A stretch of DNA of 64,000 nt from Anaerolineae bacterium. Lineage in GTDB: Bacteria > Chloroflexota > Anaerolineae > Aggregatilineales > Aggregatilineaceae. Below are positions 18,006 through 28,370 of the stretch, one piece after another. The stretch is taken from the NCBI GenBank assembly GCA_016930015.1, contig JAFGHR010000124.1, forward strand, positions 32,411 to 96,410. Reading direction: 5' to 3'. Both the position numbers and the translations under genes were made by a program. The notes beneath the pieces are model-generated. The model worked only from the letters and a program-made list of their open reading frames with translations. It was not told the DNA's origin and ran no database searches. Numbering within the stretch: position 1 is the stretch's first letter; each line of letters begins with the position of its first letter.

Positions 18006-18995
18006 CTATTTCAAGAGTCGTTTTACCGCGTCGCGCTCGTCTTCGAGTTCCTGAGCAGACACCATCAGCTTCGCGCGGGCATAGTCGCTGACATCCAGGC
18101 CGCGCACGATCCCGTACCCGCCATTGCCATCCTGCCTCAGCGGGAACGAAAAGAGCAGCCCGCCCGGCACATCATAGGGGTTATCATCGGAGAACACCGC
18201 CCCGCTGAACCAGTCCCCGTTAGTGGGTGGAACGGTCAAACTTTGGATATGGTTCACGATGGCATTGGCCGCGCTGGCGGCGCTGCTTTTGCCCCGCGCC
18301 TGGATAACGACTTGACCGCGCTGTTGAACTGTTGTCACAAATTCATCCTCAAACCAGGCCCGGTCCTTGATCACGTCCAGCGCAGGTTGTTGGTTCACAA
18401 GGGCATGTTCAAAATCGGGAAACATCGCCGGGCTGTGGTTGCCCCATATCGCCAGGTTTGATACGGCACTGGCCGGCACACCCGCTTTGACCGCGAGCTG
18501 ACTCCTGGCGCGGTTTTCATCCAACCGGGTCATGGCTATCCAGCGGTCTTTAGGGACATCGGGCGCGCTGTGCATGGCGATGAGAGCGTTGGTGTTGCAG
18601 GGATTCGCCACCACCAACACGCGGATATCGCTGGCGGCATGATCGTTGATCGCCCGCCCCTGTTCGGCAAAGATCGGGGCATTATCTTTGATCACACCGG
18701 CGCGTTCCATGCCTTTGCCGCGCGGCTTGCCGCCCACAAGGACGGCGTAATTTGCACCACGGAACGCGACCGCCGCGTCATCCGTCGCAACAACGGAGTC
18801 CAACAGCGGAAAAGCGCAGTCTTCCAACTCCATCACCACGCCGCGCAGCGCATCGAGCGCCTGAGGGATTTCCAGCACTTGCAAAACAATGGGTTGATCC
18901 GCACCAAACGCTTCACCATTGGCCAGGCGAAACAGCAAGCTATAACCAATCTGACCGGCACCACCTGTCACGGCGACGCGAATCGGGGTTTTCAT
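18006..18995 (-). CDS. mdh: malate dehydrogenase
   Basis: [63 protein letters not shown]. Confidence 0.95.
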   Translation of the reverse strand: MKTPIRVAVTGGAGQIGYSLLFRLANGEAFGADQPIVLQVLEIPQALDALRGVVMELEDCAFPLLDSVVATDDAAVAFRGANYAVLVGGKPRGKGMERAGVIKDNAPIFAEQGRAINDHAASDIRVLVVANPCNTNALIAMHSAPDVPKDRWIAMTRLDENRARSQLAVKAGVPASAVSNLAIWGNHSPAMFPDFEHALVNQQPALDVIKDRAWFEDEFVTTVQQRGQVVIQARGKSSAASAANAIVNHIQSLTVPPTNGDWFSGAVFSDDNPYDVPGGLLFSFPLRQDGNGGYGIVRGLDVSDYARAKLMVSAQELEDERDAVKRLLK

Positions 18996-19306
18996 CTTCT
19001 GCTCTCCTTACATCTAATCCAAAATTTTCATGTGAGTCAGGCAAAAAATAGTTCGAACAACCACCATCTCAGGACCATCACCCGGCCAACGGGAGTAATT
19101 TACCGGGCAGCGATCAGGCACGTTACCAATCGGGTGAGAACTAAGATTTCTTCAACGTGCGGTATAAATATTATAGCGTTATCGGGTACTCACCTGGCAA
19201 CACATATTCTCATGATAACCCAAAAAGAGCCCGCTTTGTGGTATACTACGCCGTTGATTTGGCAGGTGTTTTTTCCGTTTCACACCACATAAACAGCTAG
19301 GTTTGT

Positions 19307-20296
19307 ATGCCTGATCGTTTTCTGGACTTGACAGATGGTGTCGCCGTTGTCGTTACGGATTTACACGGCGACCGTGATGCATTCGACCGCTGTCTGGCAC
19401 ATTTTGGCTCGCTCAAATGGCGTGGAAAAGCCGATCGTTTGATCGTGCTGGGTGACCTGATCCACGGCTACGGTTCTGCTCGCCAGGACGACAGCCTGGG
19501 CATGGTACTCGATCTGATCAAACTGCGCAAGGAATATGGCCCGGACAGCGTGATCATGCTGCTGGGCAACCACGAAATGCCGCATATCTACGGCATGCTG
19601 CTGGCCAAAGGTGACATCGAATTCACGCCGCGCTTTGAGCATGCCCTGGGCGAGTTTCGCCACCAGGTCATCGCGTTTTTTGAGGAACTGCCCTTCTACA
19701 TCCGGACGGCGGCGGGCGTGTTGTTGTGTCATGCCGGGCCATCCCTGGACAGTATCAAACACGCCGATGTTTTGCGGAACTTTGATCATCGCACGCTCCT
19801 GGATACAGCCGACCTGACCCTCAGTCAGACCGATGACCTGACCCCGCTGTATGCGCATTACCGCGAGCTGTACGGCGTGCCATACGATGAAATGGCGTTT
19901 CGTTACCTGGCGATACAGGGACCACACGATCCACGTTACCACCACCTGCTGCGCGCGTTTATGGTCGGGCAGCAGACTCCTGAAGTGCAAATTCTGTGGG
20001 ATGCCCTGTTCACACAAAATGAGATCGGCCTGACGAATGACACCTACAAAACAGGCTGCCAGGCGTTTCTGGCCGCATTTGCAGCAGAAGCTCCGGCCAA
20101 CCAACACGCAGTCGTGAGCGGGCATATTATCACGCCATCCGGCGGCCACCAACTGGTGAACAACTATCACCTGCGCGTATCCAGCGCCGCACACGCGCGA
20201 CCACGCAAAGCAGGATGTTACCTGTTGTTGGACTGCGCCCAACCGGTCCAGGACGCACGCGACCTGGTTCAGCACCTGCGCAACGTATTTGACTGA
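19307..20296 (+). CDS. calcineurin-like metallophosphoesterase
   Basis: VVTDLHGDRDAFDRCL, LIVLGDLIHGYG, MLLGNHEM, VLLCHAGPS. Confidence 0.88.
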   Translation: MPDRFLDLTDGVAVVVTDLHGDRDAFDRCLAHFGSLKWRGKADRLIVLGDLIHGYGSARQDDSLGMVLDLIKLRKEYGPDSVIMLLGNHEMPHIYGMLLAKGDIEFTPRFEHALGEFRHQVIAFFEELPFYIRTAAGVLLCHAGPSLDSIKHADVLRNFDHRTLLDTADLTLSQTDDLTPLYAHYRELYGVPYDEMAFRYLAIQGPHDPRYHHLLRAFMVGQQTPEVQILWDALFTQNEIGLTNDTYKTGCQAFLAAFAAEAPANQHAVVSGHIITPSGGHQLVNNYHLRVSSAAHARPRKAGCYLLLDCAQPVQDARDLVQHLRNVFD

Positions 20297-20323
20297 GACG
20301 CATCACAGGAGAACAACCGCGAT

Positions 20324-20956
20324 ATGCTCACCCGTTTGATCTATATCCGGCATGGCGAAACAGCCTGGAACTCCACCGGGCGCTGGCAAGGCCACGCACC
20401 GATCCCCCTCAACGACAGCGGCATCCACCAGGCCAACCTGCTGGCGCGGTATCTGGCCGAGAACACGATTCAGATCACCACGTTGTACAGCAGCCCGACC
20501 AAACGCGCCCTGCAAACTGCCGAAATCGTGGCCCAGGCGATAGACGTGCCTGTGCACCTGGACCCGGACCTGCGTGAAGTTGATCTCGGCGAATGGCAGG
20601 GATTAACCCGCCAGGAAGTGCTGGCCTGGGACTCGGAACGTTTTTTAGCGTTTGAAGCCGACTGGTACAACGTCCCCACGCCCAACGGTGAGAATCGTAA
20701 CCAGCTCAAAGCACGCGCGCGTAACAGCTTTGACACCATCGCGGCACGCCATCCGGGTGAATGTACCGGCGTGGTGAGTCATGGTGGCACATTGGGTATG
20801 CTGCTCGAAAGCCTGTTTGGCAACATCGAGCGTCCCACCCTCACCAACACCTCGATGACCCTGATCGAACGCGAGCATTCCGGTGCACCGTGGCGGCTGG
20901 TCAAAGTCGCCTGGGCGCCCCACCTGAACGAGTCGCCGTTGGGCGAAACGTGGTAA
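20324..20956 (+). CDS. histidine phosphatase family protein
   Basis: LIYIRHGETAWNSTGRWQGHAPIPLNDSGIHQA; GVVSHGGTLGMLL. Confidence 0.92.
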   Translation: MLTRLIYIRHGETAWNSTGRWQGHAPIPLNDSGIHQANLLARYLAENTIQITTLYSSPTKRALQTAEIVAQAIDVPVHLDPDLREVDLGEWQGLTRQEVLAWDSERFLAFEADWYNVPTPNGENRNQLKARARNSFDTIAARHPGECTGVVSHGGTLGMLLESLFGNIERPTLTNTSMTLIEREHSGAPWRLVKVAWAPHLNESPLGETW

Positions 20957-21224
20957 ACGTCCACGGAAAACGTGGTAAACGCCTGCAAAACACCGTGAAG
21001 CGCCCACGGTAAAAAGCCGTGCCAGTCCTGTATTTGCCGGCTGAGGGTTAAACAAAATTCACCTATTCTCAATCAAGATAATTCGACTTTGCCTGGGCAT
21101 TTCGGTAAACTTGCCAGCAGGTTGCTCTGTAGAATCTGTATAATCTGGTGTGTATACCTAAGGCAACCTTGAGAAATCCGCCTTTGTCTGGAGCAATTTG
21201 GCACAGTGGAAAGGTTATTCTCCT

Positions 21225-22829
21225 ATGAGCAACGATTATCGCAGCGATTATGGCCTGGAAAATCACGGGTTTTCGAACTTGGAACGTGAATACTGGAATC
21301 TGACCACTCCGGCCCTCTATGAGCAATCGATCCGGCACCGTGAAGGTGTTGTCGCGCATCTTGGCCCGCTGGTCGTGCGCACTGGCGATCACACCGGGCG
21401 CTCGCCGAATGACAAGTTTTTTGTCCGCGAGTCGTCTACTGAAGATGAAATCTGGTGGGGCGAAGTCAACCGGAGCTGCACGGAAGAAACGTTCGATAAC
21501 ATGCACCGCCGGATCATGGCTTTTTTCCAAAACCGGGGCGTGTTCGTACAGGACTGTTACGCCGGGGCCGACCCGGAATACCGGCTGCCGATCCGTATCA
21601 TCACGGAAACGGCATGGCACAGCCTGTTTGCACGTAATATGTTTGTGCGCATCACTGATCCCGATCAACTGCGCCACCACGTGCCCGAATTTGTCGTGAT
21701 CAATGCCCCCAGCCTGACCGCGATCCCGGAGCGTGACTGCACGTCAACCGGTGCGTTTATCCTGGTGAGCCTGGCGCGTAAAATGGTTTTGATCGGCGGC
21801 ACGCGTTACGCGGGTGAGATCAAAAAGTCAATTTTCACCATCATGAACTACCTGCTGCCTAAGCGCGGGGTGATGGCCATGCACTGCTCGGCCAACTACG
21901 GCCAGGATCGTGACGACGCAGCCTTATTTTTCGGCCTCAGCGGCACGGGCAAAACGACCCTGTCAAACGACTCGACGCGCACGCTGATCGGTGATGACGA
22001 ACACGGGTGGAGCGATAACGGCGTTTTTAACTTCGAAGGCGGCTGTTACGCCAAGGTTATCCGCCTGTCGCGTGAAGGCGAGCCGGAAATTTTCGAGACA
22101 ACGCGCCGCTTTGGCACCATCCTCGAAAATGTCGGGGTGGATGCGCAGCGCCGCCGGATCGATCTCGATGACGCCAGCCTGACCGAAAACACGCGCGCCG
22201 CTTACCCGATCACCCACATCCCGAACGCCGACTACGGCGGAATCGGCGGTCACCCGAAGCATATTGTGTTCCTGACCGCCGACGCGTTTGGCGTGATGCC
22301 GCCCATCGCCAAGCTGACACCCGAACAGGCCCAGTATCACTTTATGGCCGGGTACACGGCCAAAGTCGCCGGGACCGAACAGGGTGTCACCGAGCCAAAA
22401 GCCACATTTAGCACGTGCTTCGGTGCGCCGTTCATGCCGCTGCACCCGACGGTGTACGCTACGCTGCTGGCTCAAAAAGTCATCGATCACAACGTCCAGA
22501 TGTGGATGGTCAACACCGGCTGGACCGGCGGGCAGTATGGCGAAGGAAACCGCATGAAACTGTCCTACACGCGGGCGATGGTTCGCGCCGCGCTTCAGGG
22601 TGATCTTGACGACGTCGAAACGACCACCGACCCGATCTTTGGCTTTGCGATCCCAACGCATGTTCCGGATGTGCCATCCGAGGTCCTGATCCCGCGCAAT
22701 ACGTGGAAAAACCCGGACGCTTACGACGTCAAAGCGCGTGACCTCGTGGGCCGTTTCCACGACTATATGAAGCAGTTCGAAGACAAAATGAGCGCTGCAA
22801 CTAAGGCGGCGGCACCCAAAGCCCCGTAA
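21225..22829 (+). CDS. pckA: phosphoenolpyruvate carboxykinase (ATP)
   Basis: GRSPNDKFFV, FFGLSGTGKTTLSND, IGDDEHGWSDNGVFNFEGGCYAKVI, NTGWTGGQYGEGNRMKL. Confidence 0.97.
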   Translation: MSNDYRSDYGLENHGFSNLEREYWNLTTPALYEQSIRHREGVVAHLGPLVVRTGDHTGRSPNDKFFVRESSTEDEIWWGEVNRSCTEETFDNMHRRIMAFFQNRGVFVQDCYAGADPEYRLPIRIITETAWHSLFARNMFVRITDPDQLRHHVPEFVVINAPSLTAIPERDCTSTGAFILVSLARKMVLIGGTRYAGEIKKSIFTIMNYLLPKRGVMAMHCSANYGQDRDDAALFFGLSGTGKTTLSNDSTRTLIGDDEHGWSDNGVFNFEGGCYAKVIRLSREGEPEIFETTRRFGTILENVGVDAQRRRIDLDDASLTENTRAAYPITHIPNADYGGIGGHPKHIVFLTADAFGVMPPIAKLTPEQAQYHFMAGYTAKVAGTEQGVTEPKATFSTCFGAPFMPLHPTVYATLLAQKVIDHNVQMWMVNTGWTGGQYGEGNRMKLSYTRAMVRAALQGDLDDVETTTDPIFGFAIPTHVPDVPSEVLIPRNTWKNPDAYDVKARDLVGRFHDYMKQFEDKMSAATKAAAPKAP

Positions 22830-22858
22830 CACTCCGGCTGTTTTTTTAACCTGCTAAC

Positions 22859-22897
22859 ACGCCCCTGCCCGTTTTCGGGACCAGGGGCGTATTTTTT
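22859..22897 (+). terminator. intrinsic terminator after pckA
   Basis: ACGCCCCTG..CAGGGGCGTATTTTTT. Confidence 0.8.
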
Positions 22898-22937
22898 CAG
22901 GTGCCGGGAATGGGCGCAGCCCCCACCCGCGCCGAAT

Positions 22938-22970
22938 CAAAAAGGGGATGCTCCGGAATGGAGCACCCCC
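22938..22970 (-). terminator. intrinsic terminator after ppdK
   Basis: Minus strand GGGGTGCTCCATTCCGGAGCATCCCCTTTTTGA. Confidence 0.8.
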
Positions 22971-23002
22971 CAGTTTGTTAACTCGAATGGGTTTCAGACA
23001 GC

Positions 23003-25693
23003 TTAGTTCTTGGGAGCCATCGCACCCAGGTCACCCAGGCGATCCCAGCCTTGCTCACGCAGCATGGCGTGCGCGGCGGCCAGGCGCGCCACCGGGACGC
23101 GGAACGGCGAGCAGCTCACGTAATCCAGGCCGATGATGTGGCAGAAGTCGATGCTGTTCGGATCACCGCCGTGCTCACCACAGATACCCACTTCCAGGCC
23201 CGGACGGGTCGCGCGGCCATTATCGACACACATCTTCATCAGTTGGCCGACACCGTCGCGGTCGATGGTCTGGAAGGGGTTCACGGGCAGCACGCCCTGC
23301 TCGACGTATTGAAGCAGGAAGTGACGCTCGGCGTCATCACGGCTGATGCCGAAGGTCATCTGCGTCAGGTCGTTGGTGCCGAAGCTGAAGAACTCCGCCA
23401 GTTCAGCGATTTCGCCTGCCGTTAATGCGGCACGCGGAATCTCGATCATGGTACCGAACTTATAGTCCACTTCGATACCCTTTTTGGACATAACGTTCTT
23501 GGCTTCTTCCATCAGCAGGGCCTGGAGAACCTTCAGCTCGTTGATGTGCGCGGTCAGCGGGATCATGACCTCAGGATGCACGTCGATGCCATCCCTGGCA
23601 GCATCACACGCAGCCTCGAAGATGGCGCGTACCTGCATCTGGTTCACGTCGGGCATCATCACGCCCAGGCGCACGCCGCGCAGACCCAGCATGGGGTTGT
23701 ACTCGGCCAGTTCTTCGGACTTGCGCAGCAGGAACTGCTTCTCGCTCACGTCTTCGCCGCGCTCTTTACCCAGCGTCACGTCAACCAGCAGTTCGTCATG
23801 GCTCGGCAGGAACTCGTGCAGCGGCGGGTCGATCAGGCGGATGATCACGGGCAGGCCGTCCATCGCCTTAAAGATGCCGTAGAAGTCATTACGCTGTTCG
23901 GGCTCCATCTGGCCCAGAGCGGCTTTTTTGTCTTCGTCGCTTTCGGCCAGGATGTAGTTCTGGAACAACTGGGTGCGCTCACCCAGGAACATATGCTCGG
24001 TACGGCACAGGCCGATACCCTGCGCGCCATAGGCGCGGGAGCGGGTCGCCTGTTCGGGATCGTCGGCGTTGGCCCACACCATCAGGCGGCGGATGTCGTC
24101 GGCCCAACCCAGCAGCACCAGCAGTTCTTTCTGCTCTTCGATGTTGGGCACCACCACCGGCATTTCACCCAAAAAGACTTCACCGCTCGCGCCGTTGAGC
24201 GAAATCACGTCGCCTTCCTTCACGGTCACGCCGCCGCAGGTGAACAGGCGCTTGTTCACGTCGATGTTGATGTCGCCGCAGCCAGCGACACACGGCTTAC
24301 CCAACTGGCGAGCAACTACAGCCGCGTGGCTTGTCGCGCCGCCTTCTTGCGTCAGAATACCCTTGGCCGCCAGCATACCGTGCACATCGTCAGGCTCGGT
24401 CAGCGGGCGAACCAGGATCACGGATTCGCCTTCTTTGGTTTTTTCTTCGGCGATGTCGGCATCGAAGTAAGCTTTACCAACTGCCGCACCGGGTGACGCG
24501 TTCAAACCCTTGGCCAGGGCTTTTGTATTAGCCAGCACCTCGTAGTCAAAGCGCGGGTGCAGCATCTGGTTGATCATGTCGTCGTTGATGCGGGCGACAG
24601 CTTCTTCTTTGGAAATCAGACCCTCGGCCACCATGTCCACCGCGATCTGGATCGCGCTGGCAGCAGTACGCTTGCCGCTGCGGGTCTGGAGCATCCACAG
24701 TTTACCGGCTTCGATCGTGTACTCGATGTCCTGCATTTCGCGGTAATGGTGCTCAAGCTTCTCGGCCACGTCGAGCAGTTCTTTAAACGCGCCAGGAATT
24801 TCTTTTTCCAGCTCAAACACGTCGTTGGGTGTGCGCGCGCCGGATACGACGTCTTCACCCTGGGCGTTGAGCAGGTATTCGCCGTAGAATTTCTTCTCGC
24901 CGGTGGAGGGGTTACGGGTGAAGGCCACGCCGGTACCGCTCTTGCCGTCGGCGAAGTTGCCGTACACCATGGTCACGACGTTGACAGCCGTACCCCAGTC
25001 GTGCGGATAGCCGAAGTTGTTACGGTAGTCGACCGCGCGCTTGGCGTTCCAGCTCTTGAAGACCGCTTCGGTCCCCAACTGGAGTTGTTCAAGGGAGTCT
25101 TCCGGGAACGGCTGGCCGGTTTCCTTCTTAATCAATTCTTTGAACAGCTTGCTGCACTTCTGCCAGCCTTCGGCGCTCACACCGGCGTCGATGGTCACGC
25201 CTTCTTCGTTGCGAATTCCGGAAATAATTACTTCGAACAGATCGCCGGGTACGTCCATCACGACCTTACCGAACATCTGGATCAGACGGCGGTAGGAATC
25301 CCAGGCAAACCGCATATCGCCAAACTTCTTGCCCATCGTCTCGACGCCGGCAGGGGTCAGACCCAGGTTGAGGATAGTATCCATCATACCGGGCATCGAC
25401 ACGCGCGCGCCCGACCGGACCGAAACCAACAGCGGGTTGGTGTCGTCACCGAAGACCTTGCCGGTCTTTTTGTTCAGAGCGTCAATGTGCGCCAGCACTT
25501 CGTCCCACGCACCATCGGGGAACTGGCCACCGGCTTTGTAATAGGCGTTACATGTTTCGGTAGTAATGATAAAACCGGGCGGGACCGGGATGCCGATCCG
25601 GGTCATTTCAGCCAGGTTCGCACCCTTACCACCCAGCAAGTTGCGCATATCGGCGCCGCCCTCTTCAAAGTCGTATACCCACTTCGTTGCCAT
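23003..25693 (-). CDS. ppdK: pyruvate, phosphate dikinase
   Basis: GGKGANLAEMTRIGIPVPPGFIITTE, LTQEGGATSHAAVVARQLGKPCVAG, FGTNDLTQMTFGISRDD. Confidence 0.98.
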   Translation of the reverse strand: MATKWVYDFEEGGADMRNLLGGKGANLAEMTRIGIPVPPGFIITTETCNAYYKAGGQFPDGAWDEVLAHIDALNKKTGKVFGDDTNPLLVSVRSGARVSMPGMMDTILNLGLTPAGVETMGKKFGDMRFAWDSYRRLIQMFGKVVMDVPGDLFEVIISGIRNEEGVTIDAGVSAEGWQKCSKLFKELIKKETGQPFPEDSLEQLQLGTEAVFKSWNAKRAVDYRNNFGYPHDWGTAVNVVTMVYGNFADGKSGTGVAFTRNPSTGEKKFYGEYLLNAQGEDVVSGARTPNDVFELEKEIPGAFKELLDVAEKLEHHYREMQDIEYTIEAGKLWMLQTRSGKRTAASAIQIAVDMVAEGLISKEEAVARINDDMINQMLHPRFDYEVLANTKALAKGLNASPGAAVGKAYFDADIAEEKTKEGESVILVRPLTEPDDVHGMLAAKGILTQEGGATSHAAVVARQLGKPCVAGCGDINIDVNKRLFTCGGVTVKEGDVISLNGASGEVFLGEMPVVVPNIEEQKELLVLLGWADDIRRLMVWANADDPEQATRSRAYGAQGIGLCRTEHMFLGERTQLFQNYILAESDEDKKAALGQMEPEQRNDFYGIFKAMDGLPVIIRLIDPPLHEFLPSHDELLVDVTLGKERGEDVSEKQFLLRKSEELAEYNPMLGLRGVRLGVMMPDVNQMQVRAIFEAACDAARDGIDVHPEVMIPLTAHINELKVLQALLMEEAKNVMSKKGIEVDYKFGTMIEIPRAALTAGEIAELAEFFSFGTNDLTQMTFGISRDDAERHFLLQYVEQGVLPVNPFQTIDRDGVGQLMKMCVDNGRATRPGLEVGICGEHGGDPNSIDFCHIIGLDYVSCSPFRVPVARLAAAHAMLREQGWDRLGDLGAMAPKN

Positions 25694-26082
25694 TCAAATC
25701 TCTCCTAACTCATCGTAGAACAGAACTACGAATACAGATCGGGTTGTGGTTGTGTGACTACCCCGCTCTCCTGCCGCCAAACAGTGTATGGCACATTCAC
25801 TTTTTAGCTGCATACTGGTTGTAATCACAACCGGAAGCATTTTGCCGCTGATTATGGGTAGCTCACAGTGAATAAAGACACCAGACAGGGTGACGGGTAT
25901 CACGCCCGCATAACGATACCCTGTCCAAAGCCACGCGTCAACCAATTTTTGTGTGATTTTTACCACAACACAAACCGGTTCTTCCGGGTTTCATTCCCGA
26001 CTCGTAATTTGACATACGCCCGTGATCGCGCCATAACTGATTCAGGGTGATCATGCCAGCACCAACCGGCGGTTTTTGTTGC

Positions 26083-26290
26083 CAGGGTCGTCGCGTGAAC
26101 GTATAGCTAACGCCCCTCCCCTCCGGGCTTCAGCCCGGTTTCCCCTCCCCAGCCGAGCTATGGAGAGGAAAAAACAAGGTTCGCGTGTGTTCAAGGAACG
26201 CGTGTGTTTAAGTTCCCCGTCCAGCTTGGCTGGAAGGGGGATTTAGGGGGAAGGCGTCCAGTCATGACCCAGTTTGAACCAATCGCCCTG
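26083..26290 (-). mobile_element. MITE-like element, copy 2 (inverted orientation)
   Basis: Body is reverse complement of copies 1, 3 and 4; TIRs CAGGGTCGTCGCGTGAAC / TTTGAACCAATCGCCCTG; flanks TTTTTGTTGC vs ATTTCGTTGC (8/10). Confidence 0.8.
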
Positions 26291-26417
26291 ATTTCGTTGC
26301 CGAACCGTATACCGGGCCGGGCGTACCCGGTGTACAATAGGGGCGGCATCAACCGCGCTGCCCGTATCCAGGTGCGGCCTACTGTACAAAATTAGGTCTT
26401 CTTGAAGGAGCTTGATT

Positions 26418-27677
26418 ATGTCCCGAACACGATTGTTGTCTGCCCTGTCGATCCTGCTGCTGACGGCGCTGGTTGTTCCCGGCGCAGTACAGGCCCAGGA
26501 CGGTGACTTCCCTGTACCGCCCGGACGCATCCTGGTCGGTGATGAAACGGGCCTGTTCACAATTCAGGCCGACGGCTCCGAGAAAACCTACCTGGTCGAA
26601 GACAATGATGATCTTTGCTGGGTGCGTGACGGTAACTGGAGTCCGGACGGTGCCCGCCTGCTCTACACCCTGATTTGCGGCGGCGAGACGCCTACCGATT
26701 GGCACGCCGAAGGCCGCACCGCACGTGTTTTTGTGTATGACCTGTCATCCAACACCAGCACGGAAGTCGCACCCAATGAGGGCGCCTACCAGGATTACGC
26801 CGGGGCATGGCACCCGCGCCTGAACCAGATCGTGGTCTACTCCAACCGCGAGAACGACCGTTATAACCTGTACCAGATCGACCTGGACAGCGAAGGCGTC
26901 ACGCAGATCACGGATTATGACGGTGACGTAGGCCGCGCATCGTGGGACCCGACCGGGCGTTACCTGCTCTATAACCGCTACGTGGTCGATACTGACCGCA
27001 TCCGGTGGGAAATCCGCGCGCTGGACACCGATACCCAGAACGAGATCACGGTTGCGGTAGGGCTGACACCCAACTGGAGTTTTGACGGAGAATGGATCGC
27101 GTTTGTTACGGAAGGTGATACCGCCGACGTGTTTATCATGCCCACCGGCTGTATCTTCAACAACACGCCGTGCGACGCCGAAACCGACGCCGTCAACGTG
27201 ACCTATACACCTGATGTAGGTGAGCGCGAACCGATCTTCAGCCCGGACCAGACTCAGCTCGTTTACCTGCGCGATACCAACCCGGAGCCAACCGTCCAGA
27301 CCTGGGACATATACCGCCAGGAAATCCGCACCGGATTGCTGCAAAACCTGACGCTGTCGGGTGACGTGAAGGAGCGTCACAGCCGGTGGGAGCCGGTCAC
27401 GAGCGCCAGCCAGGCCGATATCAGCACCCTGCTGCCGATCGTGGTGCGGGTGGTGTCCGGCACGGCGAATTTGCGCGCCACCGACACCACAAACGGTGAT
27501 ATCGTCGGTGTGCTGAGCGGCGGCCAGATCATGTTTGTTCAGGGCGCGAACCCGACACGCAACTGGTATTACATCACCCTACCAGAAGATGGTGCCAGCG
27601 CCTGGATATTCAGCGATCTGATCACGACGGTCGCGGGCAGCTTAAACGAGGCGCCGGAGATCGCGTCTGAAGGCTGA
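26418..27677 (+). CDS. secreted TolB/WD40-like beta-propeller protein with C-terminal SH3-like domain
   Basis: Signal peptide; repeats such as DGNWSPDGARLLYTL, PTGRYLLYN, SFDGEWIAFVTEG, FSPDQTQLVYL; C-terminal SGTANLRATDTTNGDIVGVLSGGQIMFVQG. Confidence 0.78.
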   Translation: MSRTRLLSALSILLLTALVVPGAVQAQDGDFPVPPGRILVGDETGLFTIQADGSEKTYLVEDNDDLCWVRDGNWSPDGARLLYTLICGGETPTDWHAEGRTARVFVYDLSSNTSTEVAPNEGAYQDYAGAWHPRLNQIVVYSNRENDRYNLYQIDLDSEGVTQITDYDGDVGRASWDPTGRYLLYNRYVVDTDRIRWEIRALDTDTQNEITVAVGLTPNWSFDGEWIAFVTEGDTADVFIMPTGCIFNNTPCDAETDAVNVTYTPDVGEREPIFSPDQTQLVYLRDTNPEPTVQTWDIYRQEIRTGLLQNLTLSGDVKERHSRWEPVTSASQADISTLLPIVVRVVSGTANLRATDTTNGDIVGVLSGGQIMFVQGANPTRNWYYITLPEDGASAWIFSDLITTVAGSLNEAPEIASEG

Positions 27678-27798
27678 TATCCGGGCAATACGCGGGTGTT
27701 ATTTTACCTTACGGTTGGTCATTCCACGTATAAACAACAGCGCCCCGCTGCTACATCGGGGCGCTTGATCTGTTGGCGGCGTTGGTCGGCACGCCGGG

Positions 27799-28020
27799 TT
27801 AATGAAGCTGTTGGAGCGCACGCTCCATAAACACCAGGGCTTCGGCTTCCGATATTTTGCCGGTGACGATATCCGATATCCAGGCCACGGCATCGCGTTC
27901 ATCCATGCAGTAGGCGAAAATGATGGTTTCGATGCTGCGAATACGACCGTTTTGTTTTCCGGCGGCGAGCCACTGGCCGAGATTCATGTTTTGATACGCG
28001 CTCATCGTCCGGGTGTTCAT
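27799..28020 (-). CDS. small hypothetical protein (73 aa)
   Basis: ATG 28020 preceded by AAGGAGGGTGAG SD. Confidence 0.5.
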   Translation of the reverse strand: MNTRTMSAYQNMNLGQWLAAGKQNGRIRSIETIIFAYCMDERDAVAWISDIVTGKISEAEALVFMERALQQLH

Positions 28021-28370
28021 CTCACCCTCCTTGCCGCTGTCGGATGCTGGTGCGTCCTCTGACGGCGCGGCAGTATGTTTGTTATCCGGGCACTCAACAG
28101 GTAGACGCCTGCGAGCGCCAAATGGTTCCATCCCCATCAAAAAACCCCCTACGCTGATTATGTTTTTATCGTAAAGGGTTTTCGGCCCGGCAGATCCCCC
28201 AAAATTCAGGGGTCACCGGGGGGAATGTGGTTCGGGCGCGATCACGTTACCCAGGTTAACCAGGAATCCGTGCTTTACCACGGCGCCGGGCTGTGATATG
28301 CTGCGAATAATCAGGGGGATCATGCGGATTCTGCGGCCCGCATCTTTGCGCCCCGCATCGGAGGACACAC

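Noticed and set aside
24557-25708. 383-aa plus-strand ORF opposite ppdK (also 23546..24496)
   Set aside because: Antisense shadows of PPDK, one of the most certain genes here
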